Assembly (NCBI GenBank): GCA_028565635.1
Contig: JAOXYB010065123.1
Span: forward strand, 1-10,324
Length of the DNA: 10,324 nt
Reading direction: 5' to 3'
Source: Phoronis ovalis
Taxonomy: Eukaryota; Phoronida; Phoronidae
The number at the start of each line of letters is the position of its first letter. The first letter of the stretch is position 1. The position numbers and the translations under genes were made by a program. The notes under the pieces are model-generated. The model saw only the letters and a program-made list of their open reading frames with translations, made no database searches and was not told the DNA's origin. Of the stretch, positions 1 through 7,829 are shown in pieces.

Positions 1-178
1 CGTTAAAGGTCATAAAATTCTTAACAAACATACATTAAAATGAGAAATATAACATTGTTATTTATTTAGAAATATCGGAAAAATAGTTTCGCAGCGCCAC
101 CCGTGGCAAAACGTGGTAAACACCTGCCTTAAGTTACTTGCGTAGCTATAATGTGAATCAAAAGTTTTTTTTCCATAC
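1..178 (-). other. GSTO intron 3, 5' part
   Basis: This is non-coding sequence after the exon 3 donor. No acceptor followed by omega-GST coding sequence appears before the window edge, so exon 4 must lie further left. Nothing else was recognised here. Confidence 0.8.
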
Positions 179-401
179 CTTTGATCCAAACATTTCCATA
201 AGGATGCCCTGTCTAGCTTTTAGATATGGATCTTTGGGAATCAGAGGATTTTGTGGATAGACTTGATCAAGATACTCATCACAAATCAAAGATTCATACA
301 CGATCTTGTCATTCTGTTCCAAAACAGGAACAAGTCCAATGGGTGCTCTTTTAAGAAACCAATCAGGTTTCTCCTTCAAATTAATGTTGATGGTTTCATG
401 T
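179..401 (-). CDS. GSTO: GSTO coding exon 3 (glutathione-binding half of the N-terminal domain)
   Basis: This 223-nt exon starts after TTTTTGTAG (AG at 403-402) and ends at AAG|GTATGG (donor at 178-177). It reads as one base plus 74 codons, so it is entered in phase 2 and left in phase 0. It encodes residues 45-118. Recognisable parts are [15 protein letters not shown], the cis-proline loop [10 protein letters not shown], the glutathione-binding YES at 79-81, and the domain linker around [12 protein letters not shown]. The first residues of helix 4 follow (ILMEMFGSK). Translation past 179 runs into intron, so the open frame continuing to 158 is not coding there. Confidence 0.95.
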
Positions 402-1566
402 CTACAAAAAAATGGAAAGATTGAGTTACGTTTAACACTATAATTACAATAATATTGTGTTATCCAGAAATAGACAATTCACTAATTATGATATGCTGCT
501 TTAACCTCCAATCCACCTTAGTCATGGTGACATTCAAAAACCACAATAATTACCAAATAATCATTAGATATAAATAGATGATGAGAAACCATATCTAACG
601 AGCACAACCGCTTCAAACTTTTTCTTTTTTTAATTTTTCTTTTTTTAACGCTAACAAAAAATGACTTACTGACTCAGTTTTTAAGGGCTTTTGCAATTTA
701 TATATTTAGTGTGGCCTAAAGAAAACTTGATTTTGTAACACTACATAAATTATAATTTGCATCAATTTTGTTAATAAATAAAATATTTTTATAAACACAA
801 CAAATTTAGTAGCATTTGGTAATTATTTATTAAGGGGGGACCCGTTTGTGACCGTTTTTTTTTCACACTACACTTTGATTCAAATTTGGAGCAATTTAAT
901 GAAAAAATAGACTAATAAAAGTATATATTTTTGAAAAGGTATTAACTTAAGGATTAAGAAAAGTTACTTTACTTATCTGTCACATGATTAATAATTAGTA
1001 AGAAAGCCACTTTGGGTAAAAACTCATGCAACATGCAAACTTCAAAAAAAAACATATAACTCCAACACCCCTATAGATACCAAGTTGAAACTTTGGGACA
1101 AACCAATGATGTTTCAGATTTTAAAATTTCAAAAGTTATGACTTTCCAAAATTCAACTGCCAGAAATCTTTCATTTTTTTTTGACACCCATAGCTTTAGA
1201 TGCACATCATTTCAGAACTAAGAAGAATTTCAAAAATCTGAGAAACAGTATAATTAGTTCCTAGTTGAAAGTTAGTATCTGAAGAGATGTTGTACTTATA
1301 TTTGTTTGAAGTTTACGTTTTGAAAAATATGAGATTTTACCCAAAATGGCTCCCTTATTAATTACATAATCATGTGATAGATAAGTAAAATGATTTTTCA
1401 TAATCCTTAAGTTATTTTACCTTTCCAAAAATGTATACTTTTATTAATTTATTTTCCCATTAAATTGCCCAAATTTGACACAATTACAAAGTGTAAATTG
1501 TGAATACATGTGCATAACTTGTCCTGAACGGGTCCCGCCACGTTAACATGTAATTTATTGACTTAC
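402..1566 (-). other. GSTO intron 2 (1165 nt) containing a large inverted-repeat insertion
   Basis: This phase-2 intron has GTAAGT at its 5' end (1566) and TTTTTGTAG at its 3' end (402). More than half of it is an imperfect palindrome of about 700 bp, described separately. The part nearest exon 3 (404-830) is AT-rich without coding signal. Confidence 0.85.
837..1536. mobile_element. Long inverted-repeat element (MITE or foldback-type), about 700 bp, in GSTO intron 2
   Basis: The sequence from 837 inward matches the reverse complement of the sequence from 1536 inward. Both ends read GGGACCCGTT, and later shared blocks include CAAATTTGG, GCAATTTAATG, TAATAAAAGTATA, AACTTAAGGATTA, ACTTATCT, TCACATGATTA and TTTGGGTAAAA. 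By eye, identity is about three-quarters over the outer 190-200 bp (837-1024 against 1330-1536). Weaker matching continues inward, so the whole element is close to palindromic about position 1186. It has no coding capacity, so it would be non-autonomous. TTAA occurs just outside each end (830-833 and 1543-1546), which would fit piggyBac-like targeting, but the terminal bases between TTAA and the repeat differ. The superfamily is therefore open. The divergence between arms suggests an old insertion. Confidence 0.75.
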
Positions 1567-1672
1567 GGAATATTTTTATGAGCAAGCACCATTCTTGTTC
1601 TTTGAGCATATGGACAGAGCCTCATGCTATACAAGCGAAGCTTGTCCTTCTCCAGAGGCGGAAATGCAGTAC
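1567..1672 (-). CDS. GSTO: GSTO coding exon 2 (active-site cysteine)
   Basis: This 106-nt exon begins after a T-rich tract and TAG (acceptor AG at 1674-1673) and ends at CC|GTAAGT (donor at 1566-1565). It reads as two bases, 34 codons and two bases, so the flanking introns are phase 1 and phase 2. The peptide runs TAFPPLEKDKLRLYSM and then RLCPYAQRTRMVLAHKNI. It carries the first beta strand and the catalytic motif Cys-Pro-Tyr-Ala, with Cys28 aligning to Cys32 of human GSTO1. The split proline codon (CC|A) joins exactly to exon 3, giving [11 protein letters not shown], a strongly omega-like stretch. The plus-strand open frame overlapping this exon is a shadow. Confidence 0.93.
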
Positions 1673-3108
1673 CTATCATGTAGTAACAAAAATTAAAAAA
1701 TGTAAATACTTATTATTATCAGGTAGAGGGTGGGATTTATCAAGTTTTATTCGGATCCAGGAAAGGATTGTGATTTTATAATTTTGCGATGCCTTTTATA
1801 ATAAATGTAAATAAAAAAGTATCCTGTTGTTAAAAAAACTTTATTTAATACATTATAATTACATTACCCCAGGGGGTAACAGTCAGAATACACAGTCGAG
1901 TACACATGTTTATTACAAAAGACAAGGTAAAAGTATGTATTTTTCAGCAGTTATAGACAGGGCACCCATCGACACCTTGAAAAGGGTAAAATAGCTAAGT
2001 TAAAAATGTAGCAAAAATAAACAGTTGGTCCTAAAAGTAATAAATGGAGTGTTTTTATTACAGCCTGTGGTCCCAATGAAAAACGAAATAGTATATACTA
2101 GTCTTAATTCAGATGTCAGTTTGGTTTTAAAAAAAAAATGCTCAAAAATTAATATAGAATTACACATTTCTTCCTTGCCATGAGATAAAAACTTCCATTG
2201 ATTCCATAATTTCCCTGACATGACTGAGAATGTGAGTTCGAAATGAGGCACCTCTTTCGAAACTACAACCTGAAAATCCACACCTTTGGACTACTTTGGT
2301 CAAAACTAAAGGTGGGAAACCCACCCCAATTTCCTCAGAAAAGGGAGTTATACTGTATATGTGCTGCTCTTTTGACTATGGGGCACAGTCACCTGGCGAG
2401 AAAGTGTTACATTTTTAAATAAATAAATAAATACGAGATATTATCAATGTCCCGGCTCAGGAGGCAACAATGATAGTAATATATATAATTATAGGGATTC
2501 ATGAGCTAGGTTCCATATTTTATCATATTTTTTTAAAACTGCACATAAATTTTAGCTCTGGGGTATATATATTTCCAAGATTTGTTGGTTGTTTTTGTCT
2601 TCATTTGGTATTGGGGTTTGTACGTCTTTTTGCAAATACATTTTTACCATGGGGTACTGATTCATTTCATTAAGTTTTGGAATGCAGTTTTTACCATTGG
2701 TAAGAGTTTTTACTCTGAGCTTCACAAGACTACCCCACCACTTTTTGGCAAGTACCCACGGGGGATCCTTTCGGACGAAACCCCTTGTATCAGTATCATA
2801 GTGGAATGATACAGGCAGACCGAAGAAATTTATCCCCCGGCGAATTAAGCGAAATAAAATAATGATTTTCGTGTTGTTCTTATGGAGGAAGTACCATTAA
2901 GCGGCGGGTCATAACTGACACAGTGATCGAAAGAACACGTACGAGCTCAGGTTGAAACCCCTGAACCCCCTATAGTCCATTTTTTCCCTCTAGGGAGTGC
3001 GCTGTTGATTTAGTGCGTTAAAGAAGCAGCTACCGCAAAATCAAGTGGAAACCAGCATACGAATTTAATACTACCTGAAACACTCGCTGAAACCTCGCTT
3101 GAACTCAC
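1673..3108 (-). other. GSTO intron 1 (1436 nt)
   Basis: This phase-1 intron has a GTGAGT donor at 3108 and an acceptor at 1673. It contains short low-complexity tracts, a short palindrome (TTACCCC-AG-GGGGTAA at 1863-1878), an (AAAT)4 run at 2417-2432 and two adjacent hairpins at 2761-2812. The open frames seen on both strands (for example 2000-2281 and 2470-2809) lack recognisable protein character and look like chance frames. No transposon protein was recognised. Confidence 0.75.
2761..2812. repeat. Two adjacent short hairpins in GSTO intron 1
   Basis: At 2761-2784 GGGG pairs with CCCC, with an inner TCC/GGA stem around a 4-nt loop. On the minus strand, the transcribed strand, that loop is GAAA, a GNRA tetraloop. 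At 2793-2812 GTATCAT pairs with ATGATAC across a 6-nt loop, and GTATCA is also directly repeated at 2787-2798. The structures are visible, but no function is claimed. Confidence 0.5.
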
Positions 3109-3133
3109 CGTTTGCTAATGCCTTCTCGCTCAT
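3109..3133 (-). CDS. GSTO: GSTO coding exon 1 (start codon to first donor)
   Basis: This 25-nt coding exon encodes MSEKALAN plus the first base of a Gly codon, then a donor reading G|GTGAGT (donor at 3108-3107). The ATG at 3133-3131 has A at -3 (context GTAAAATG). It was found by searching upstream for a phase-1 donor compatible with exon 2. The joined N-terminus, MSEKALANGTAFPPLEK, is typical of omega GSTs, whose N-terminal extension runs into an FPPL-like motif before the first beta strand. The exon is short, so the call rests on phase agreement and family resemblance. A transcript would settle it. Confidence 0.8.
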
Positions 3134-3193
3134 TTTACCCAACTTAATTAGCGTGTTGTTAACACGGCCTTGCAATGACTTGATAATCTTGAA

Positions 3194-3200
3194 TTTTATA
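3194..3200 (-). promoter_or_regulatory. Candidate TATA box of GSTO
   Basis: The minus strand reads TATAAAA here, about 60 nt upstream of the start codon. Initiation 25-30 nt downstream would give a 5'UTR of roughly 35 nt. AT-rich DNA produces such matches by chance, and a non-coding first exon further upstream cannot be excluded. Confidence 0.45.
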
Positions 3201-3282
3201 ACGAATGACAAATCAGTCTTTGTCTGGACCTTGAACTTAACTGTATGTTTTTAAAGTAAGCCGTCCAGTCGGAGCGATAGCA

Positions 3283-3297
3283 AATTTGCTGAATCAT
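3283..3297 (-). promoter_or_regulatory. Antioxidant response element (Nrf2/CncC-Maf type) upstream of GSTO
   Basis: The minus strand reads ATGATTCAGCAAATT. This fits every position of the ARE core RTGAYNNNGCR plus its WWWW tail. On the other strand it contains the Maf half-site TGCTGA. The upstream TMANN part of the extended consensus is not matched. It lies about 150 nt before the GSTO start codon and about 85 nt before the TATA-like box. GST genes are classic Nrf2/CncC targets, so the position makes sense. Binding itself is inferred. Confidence 0.55.
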
Positions 3298-3766
3298 CCC
3301 CAGGATAAAAGTCTTGTGACCTACAAATAAATGTACCTTGACCTCATCCGGCTGGTGGCGCTATATAATCCTAGCTCGGCAAATAACTAAACTTGAGTTT
3401 GCAGGATCTATGGAAATATTCTCCCTTTAGTGTATATAAAATAATAATGATAACACCATTTATAAAGTTGATAATAATTTCTATCTGTAATATATCCGTA
3501 ATTTGTTTTAATTCCTAACTTTTATTTTCAGTGCGAGAAGCTATATATAGGTGGTGAGGCTATCAATATGGATCAATATGAACTGAATAAATTGGGAAAT
3601 AGAAATTAATCAACGACACCTATTTGCTATTTCTTATTTTCTTATATTGACATTCCCTATATAACTGGGAAAACGCTTTTACTCGTATTTTTTGTAGGCT
3701 TCAGCTGCAACTTTCAAGAAACATTCAATTCCTTAATAAGGGTCCAGTGGGGGAGTTTACAGCTAG

Positions 3767-3794
3767 TTGAAAACAAAAAATTGAAAACAAAAAT
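3767..3794. repeat. Two-copy 14-bp tandem duplication
   Basis: The unit TTGAAAACAAAAAA occurs twice head to tail, differing at the last base. Confidence 0.75.
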
Positions 3795-3875
3795 CCCCAA
3801 TATCGAAGGATATTTTTTTTTAAGGCTGATACCCACAGAGATCAAATTAATTACGAGCTAAATTTTTGCCAAATG

Positions 3876-3884
3876 GGAACATAA
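3876..3884. repeat. Left target-site duplication of the foldback element
   Basis: GGAACATAA directly precedes the left tip of the foldback element and recurs at its right tip. One further base could belong to either the duplication or the element. Confidence 0.8.
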
Positions 3885-4116
3885 TAGACTTGCTCAAGTC
3901 CTTGTGAACTTAAAAAAAAAAATTATGTTTAATTCTCTTTTTTAAGTCTTTTACATCAGTGTTTTTAATTATCTCGAAAATTTTTTTTTTTTACTATCAT
4001 ATATATATATATATATATATGTTCGAGATAATTAAAAACACTGATGTAAAACACATAAAAAAGAGAAATAAACATTAATTTTTTTTTTAAAGTTCACAGG
4101 GACTTGAGCAAGTCTA
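3885..4116. mobile_element. Foldback/MITE element, 232 bp, with 9-bp target-site duplication
   Basis: Arms of about 100 bp (3885-3988 and 4020-4116) are near-perfect reverse complements. Shared blocks include TAGACTTGCTCAAGTC, GTGAACTT, TCTCTTTTTTA and TTTTACATCAGTG followed by TTTTTAATTATCTCGAA. The arms are separated by a T tract and an (AT)11 run. The 9-bp sequence GGAACATAA flanks both ends (3876-3884 and 4117-4125), the expected target duplication. Each tip is itself a small palindrome (GACTTG-CT-CAAGTC). There is no coding capacity. Long inverted repeats with a 9-bp duplication recall Mutator-like or foldback elements, but no transposase is present to assign a family. High arm identity suggests a fairly recent insertion. 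Confidence 0.88.
3999..4020. repeat. (AT)11 microsatellite in the loop of the foldback element
   Basis: An uninterrupted AT dinucleotide run sits between the two arms. It is likely polymorphic in length. Confidence 0.95.
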
Positions 4117-4125
4117 GGAACATAA
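4117..4125. repeat. Right target-site duplication of the foldback element
   Basis: This is a second exact copy of GGAACATAA, immediately after the right tip of the element. Confidence 0.8.
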
Positions 4126-5859
4126 TTATAATGATGATTTGCAAAACAGAAACTTTTCTCAAAAAGCCAAACAGTAAGAAATTTTAAATTCTGTTAAATG
4201 TTATAAAACAATATCAATCACCTTGGTTGAAAAATATTTTAGCATTTTTTCCACTAAAACGTTATTAAAAATACCAACAATATGAATTTAAAGGTGACAC
4301 TGGAGAGTGGGGTACACTTATAAAAGTGCATTATATTTTACTGGAGACTTGTGTTTACAGATTAAACTTGAACAGTTAAAATGTTCGAGGTGTTTTATAT
4401 TTTTTTAACCGTTAAAAAGCAACCAACAAGCAAATGATGGAAGGAGATGAAAATACCGAAACCTGATTTTACACTGGCTGTTCAGGTTGCTAAATTTAAC
4501 CTATCGGAAGCATCAATTGTTTTTTTGATACGCCATATAAGGAACTGGTAATTTTATCTTATTCAAAATGAAGCCATCCCATAGAATTTACATTTGTAGG
4601 TTAAGAAGCTAGTACATAATAGAAGGCAGATGTCCTATTAGGCAATCGATAATCATAAGGGGCGAATTAATTCCAACCAAAAAGGATCCCGGCTATACTA
4701 TGTACCACTGGTTTAATTTAGAAAAGATTGCCTGTATGTGTGCATGAGTAGAAATTCCCTTTTAAAGACTCTCTCAAGCACGTTTTTTCTCGGATAAATA
4801 CCATAAACTGAAATCTATGAAACATGCATAAATCTACTTCACTGTAACATAAGGATATTATTTTAATAATATTATGTTAAAAAATAATCTATTATATAGC
4901 CTCTCCACAGAGATTTATCCTTTTGCAAATACGTGTATCTTTAGCGTCATTTTTGGCATTTCTGGCCTACGTACGTCCAGGCTAGGGTTTTCGTTTTCCC
5001 GGCCTTAGTGGAATTTTGATGGTGGTTGTTATCAGCACTTGTGTTGATATCGGAAGTCATATTGGTCTACTCTGTCTTATCAGAAGCACCCCAATGAAGG
5101 TACTTTTTTAGAACTTCATATAGCAAATAAACGTATATTTTACAAGCTTAGATAAATTATTTGGTGATGTAGCTTGGAGCTATAACTGATCTAATCCCTA
5201 TTCACCGGCAAGCTGATTTTTAAATAAATCTTTAGCCAGCTAAATATTTAGAAAAAATCTTTCTGCCAATTGGAATATTGCAAAAAAGAAGTAAATCAGT
5301 TGCTGGTGTTGCGCTTGAAAATCATATCTTTTGCGAGCTGGAAGACCCATTTTTAAAAGCTTGTCAGCCAGCCAGAATTGCCCGGGCAACATATATTATG
5401 GGGAACAAATCCAAGGTGCATGGTACATCCATCGTATTGTAATTTATGTGTTAATGTTCTTCCATAGTTTGTGTACGATTACACAGTAATTAAACAGACC
5501 TCAAGGATCATTATCAGATGAAATAACAATGAAAATATGGAAGCAGCTTTTTAACAAATCATTCTGGCATTTGCTTGTGGTGGCTAATGTACAGTGTGTA
5601 TTAATAAACAATAAGAAATAATATTTTCATGCAAGTAATAATATTTCATTAACTTAAAATTATCCTGTGTCACATAATTTTGCATTTATAAGAACTATAA
5701 CAATTACAAAACTTAAAGTTGCAATTTACCCAAAATTGTTTGGAGGACAAAAAACACATTTATTTTAGTAAGGCTAAAATGTTTAATGTTTTGTTATAAA
5801 GCGAAAATCATTTGGCAGCCAAACGCTTTCAAATTAGTGACATATAATGTTGCAGTCAT
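4126..5859. other. Intergenic region without recognised genes
   Basis: This is AT-rich spacer between the GSTO upstream region and the 3' end of the Ly6-domain gene. Both strands were read for exons bounded by splice sites and none had recognisable protein character. A perfect 18-bp AT palindrome lies at 4855-4872 (ATATTATT-TT-AATAATAT). Nothing else notable was seen. Confidence 0.6.
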
Positions 5860-5865
5860 TTTATT
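5860..5865 (-). terminator. Candidate poly(A) signal AATAAA of the Ly6-domain gene
   Basis: Canonical AATAAA on the minus strand lies about 250 nt past the stop codon. An alternative ATTAAA occurs closer, at 5981-5986, so the exact 3' end is uncertain. Confidence 0.45.
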
Positions 5866-5957
5866 TCTAACAAAATCAGACACAAGACAGTAATAAATAA
5901 ATATTATATATATGGCCAAATTCTGCTATTGTAATTATAAATAATTATAAAAGTTAC

Positions 5958-5977
5958 TATTATTATTATTATTATTA
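5958..5977. repeat. (TAT)n trinucleotide run in the putative 3'UTR
   Basis: Six TAT units plus a partial unit lie between the two candidate poly(A) signals. Confidence 0.9.
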
Positions 5978-5980
5978 ATA

Positions 5981-5986
5981 TTTAAT
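5981..5986 (-). terminator. Alternative poly(A) signal ATTAAA of the Ly6-domain gene
   Basis: This common variant signal lies about 130 nt past the stop. Use of either this site or the one at 5860 is possible. Confidence 0.35.
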
Positions 5987-6116
5987 GAAAATATCCGTTC
6001 GAGAGAATTTATAATAAATTATAAACTTGAAAGTGATCAAGACTATATTCTTCTGTCCATTTTGTCTTCATTTGTCAAGAGTAATACGACGTGGACTTGC
6101 ATTGACGAATAACATT

Positions 6117-6280
6117 TTACGCGCAAGGATCATTAGACGTGTTACATAAATCGTCTTCACAGAAGTGCCATACACCACCCCATCCAGCAGGCTGCTGTTC
6201 ACATTGTAATTCTTGATCAATTCCCCAATAATTATCGACGCCGCAGCCGCGGGAAAGCTGTTGGGTTGTGCCCCAAGTGT
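6117..6280 (-). CDS. Ly6-domain protein exon 4: second half of the three-finger domain and stop
   Basis: This 164-nt exon follows TTTTTTCAG (AG at 6282-6281). It encodes residues 167-219 and a TAA stop at 6119-6117. RGCGVDNYWG is the conserved second-to-third finger region, with Arg-Gly-Cys as in Quiver/Sleepless-type proteins. HFCEDDLCN is the Ly6 signature at the third finger, where a Cys-Asn pair ends the fold. It closes NTSNDPCA. The frame starting within the intron at 6305 and the overlapping 90-residue frame are not used. Confidence 0.93.
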
Positions 6281-6976
6281 CTGAAAAAATACGTATACTA
6301 AGCATTGTTGTATATATAAACAGTCAAATAGACTATTCAAATTAGGTCATCATCTCTTTGATATATTTACAAGCAAGTGATGACCGTCAAACATGATGGC
6401 ATGGCATTATAAAATAAACGCAAAAACAAATAAAAGTTTGTGCCCGTATTTTCCAGATACTGATTCTTTGTGTCTAAACTGTTATAAAAAATCCATTTCA
6501 TGTTACTGTTACATAAATATTCACTAACAGTTTAAAGAAACTTTCGCCTTGTTTTTTATCACTTAAACTTAAGCTTGTGCATAAACTCGGTCTACTTAAT
6601 ATTTATTATTTAAACAAATTGGAGAAAAGGATGAGATACATGTATATACACGGAGTACAGACATTACACCCAGTTCAACAATTCTATTTTGAATATATAA
6701 TTTCTTGTTAGTTACAACAGTGCCGTTGTTTGTAACAATATCACTTTTCCTCCCGAGGGAAAGACCCATGGCGATACGCATGTATACTGTAATCTGCTAC
6801 TTGATTAACCACAATATTCAGCACCGCCGATTTTTCTTGTTCGTGACTACGTACTGAGTAAATTATTTTTCATCTAAGACGCTTGCATTTTAAGGTAAAG
6901 TAATTAAGTTTGTCCGATTAATATTTTCTCATTGTTTCTTTACATTATAAAAAAATATATATAAAATGTAACTTAC
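6281..6976 (-). other. Ly6-domain gene intron 3 (696 nt)
   Basis: Phase-1 GT-AG intron. The open frame at 6596-6781 inside it has no recognisable protein features. Confidence 0.85.
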
Positions 6977-7108
6977 CGATTCTGATAAAGCATTTTGTTG
7001 TGCAGGTCGTTTTAGGCACTGATGCAGCTAGTGTAGCATCATCCAGATTCCTGCACCCATCATTAATAGTATCATTGTTCAGCCCTAAAGCACACACATA
7101 GCAATCAC
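6977..7108 (-). CDS. Ly6-domain protein exon 3: first half of the three-finger domain
   Basis: This 132-nt exon runs from TTTTTAG (AG at 7110-7109) to ATCG|GTAAGT (donor at 6976), phase 1 on both sides. It encodes residues 123-165: DCYVCALGLNNDTINDGC and, further on, TTCTTKCFIRI. The opening Cys-x-x-Cys, the following ND-rich loop with Cys140 and the CTTKC pair are the typical first finger and start of the second finger of Ly6/Quiver domains. Its open frame is too short to stand out alone. It was found by splice sites and the cysteine pattern. Confidence 0.9.
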
Positions 7109-7553
7109 CTAAAAAGATTTAAAAGTGATAAAAATTATATTGAAATTTAAAACCTTTTTTAGAAGCGGTTAGAAGGTTATTATCTGGTCTTGGATAGATA
7201 TAGATTTATTTAATTACGAAATGTAAATAAGGAATCGATTCCTCTTTTAGGACACTATATGAAAAGTAAAATGTGCAACTGCTATCTTTGTATATTTGTT
7301 TTTCAAACTATGATGCTCACGCATATGATTTCCAATTAAAATATGTTTTTGTCTCATTTCCTACTAGCTACTGAGGCTAACGTTAAAGTAATGATACTGA
7401 TTCAATTTCACTCATTATTTGTAAACCGCGGAACATTTCATAATTTCAGCTGTAAATTTGGTGTTGTATTATAGGTTTCTAAAAGTGATAGTCGGACTAT
7501 CAGTTTTCAGTAGTGCTACATTACAAGTCATTACATTAAAACTCTGTTCTTAC
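7109..7553 (-). other. Ly6-domain gene intron 2 (445 nt)
   Basis: Phase-1 intron, GTAAGA to TTTTTAG. No other signal was seen in it. Confidence 0.87.
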
Positions 7554-7829
7554 GTTCTGTAGCGGCTATTGTGGTTGTTGGGATTGTTGTGGTCGTTGGA
7601 TCGGCAGTACATACTTCTGCAGTTAAAGGAGTTCCTCTTTGGCAGTCTTGTGTGTCGAAAGGATGCACAATAAATTCAGCGAAGTTGTCACCATTAGTGA
7701 AATCTTCCTGGAGACCTGTGTTGTTCGCCATATCCAATTGCATGAACGATCCAAGAACACATATGTGGTACACGCAACGATTTACGGTATCTGCTACGAA
7801 GTTATATCTACCATCAGCTCTGGTACAAC
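7554..7829 (-). CDS. Ly6-domain protein exon 2: CBM14-like cysteine domain and Thr linker
   Basis: This 276-nt exon is bounded by TTTCTTTAG (AG at 7831-7830) and GAAC|GTAAGA (donor at 7553), both phase 1. It encodes residues 31-121. CTRADGRYNFVADTVNRC followed by VYHIC fits the first half of CBM14 domains, with an aromatic after DG, a Cys, a Tyr and a second Cys four residues on. A cysteine is expected near MANNTG (63-68) and is missing. The later pair Cys92 and Cys103 is present. The exon ends in the Thr-rich stretch TTTTIPTTTIAATE, likely an O-glycosylated spacer. Plus-strand frames overlapping it are shadows. Confidence 0.9.

Larger units (their letters stand above)
179..3133 (-). other. 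GSTO: Omega-class glutathione S-transferase gene, 5' half (exons 1-3; continues off the left edge)
   Basis: Omega GSTs are cytosolic enzymes that use an active-site cysteine to form a mixed disulfide with glutathione. Family activities are thioltransferase, dehydroascorbate reductase and methylarsonate reductase. Three exons (3133-3109, 1672-1567, 401-179) splice in frame with phases 1, 2 and 0 and give 118 residues. This is about half of the family's usual length of roughly 240. The visible part covers the thioredoxin-like N-terminal domain, with LRLYSMRLCPYAQR around catalytic Cys28. Glutathione-site residues that line up with the human enzyme are Lys55, Val68-Pro69 (cis-proline loop) and Glu80-Ser81. 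The linker into the helical domain starts near residue 100. No frameshift or stop is present. The helical C-terminal domain, stop codon and 3'UTR lie outside the window. Omega class rather than theta or zeta is supported by the Cys-Pro active site and the proline-rich N-terminal extension. Confidence 0.93.
3134..3530 (-). other. GSTO 5'UTR and proximal upstream region
   Basis: This region holds the TATA-like box, the ARE, and several nuclear-receptor-like half-sites read on the minus strand: TCAAGGTCC (3226-3234), AGGTCA (3317-3322), and overlapping AGGTCA/TCAAGGTAC (3333-3344). It is less AT-rich than the flanking intergenic DNA. No coding sequence was seen apart from the start of exon 1 next to it. 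Confidence 0.45.

Noticed and set aside
2000-2281. 93-residue minus-strand open frame inside GSTO intron 1
   Set aside because: It resembles no known family, lies between GSTO exons 1 and 2, and its ends do not fit splice phases that would insert it between them.
2755-2784. Hammerhead ribozyme-like segment (TCC-TTTC-GGA-C-GAAAC on the plus strand)
   Set aside because: The stem II/GAAA part looks right, but the obligatory CUGANGA core is absent: ACGGGGG stands in its place. No suitable UH cleavage site with a pairing stem III was found nearby.
2930-2975. tRNA-derived SINE B-box-like sequence (GGTTGAAACCC)
   Set aside because: There is no convincing A box at the right distance, no target duplication and no tail, so it is likely a chance match.
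3361-3375. TATA-like TATATAAT on the plus strand
   Set aside because: No plus-strand gene was found downstream, and such motifs are common in AT-rich DNA.
6068-6340. 90-residue minus-strand frame overlapping Ly6 exon 4
   Set aside because: It is out of frame with the phase-matched exon. The frame ending in CEDDLCN is the real one.
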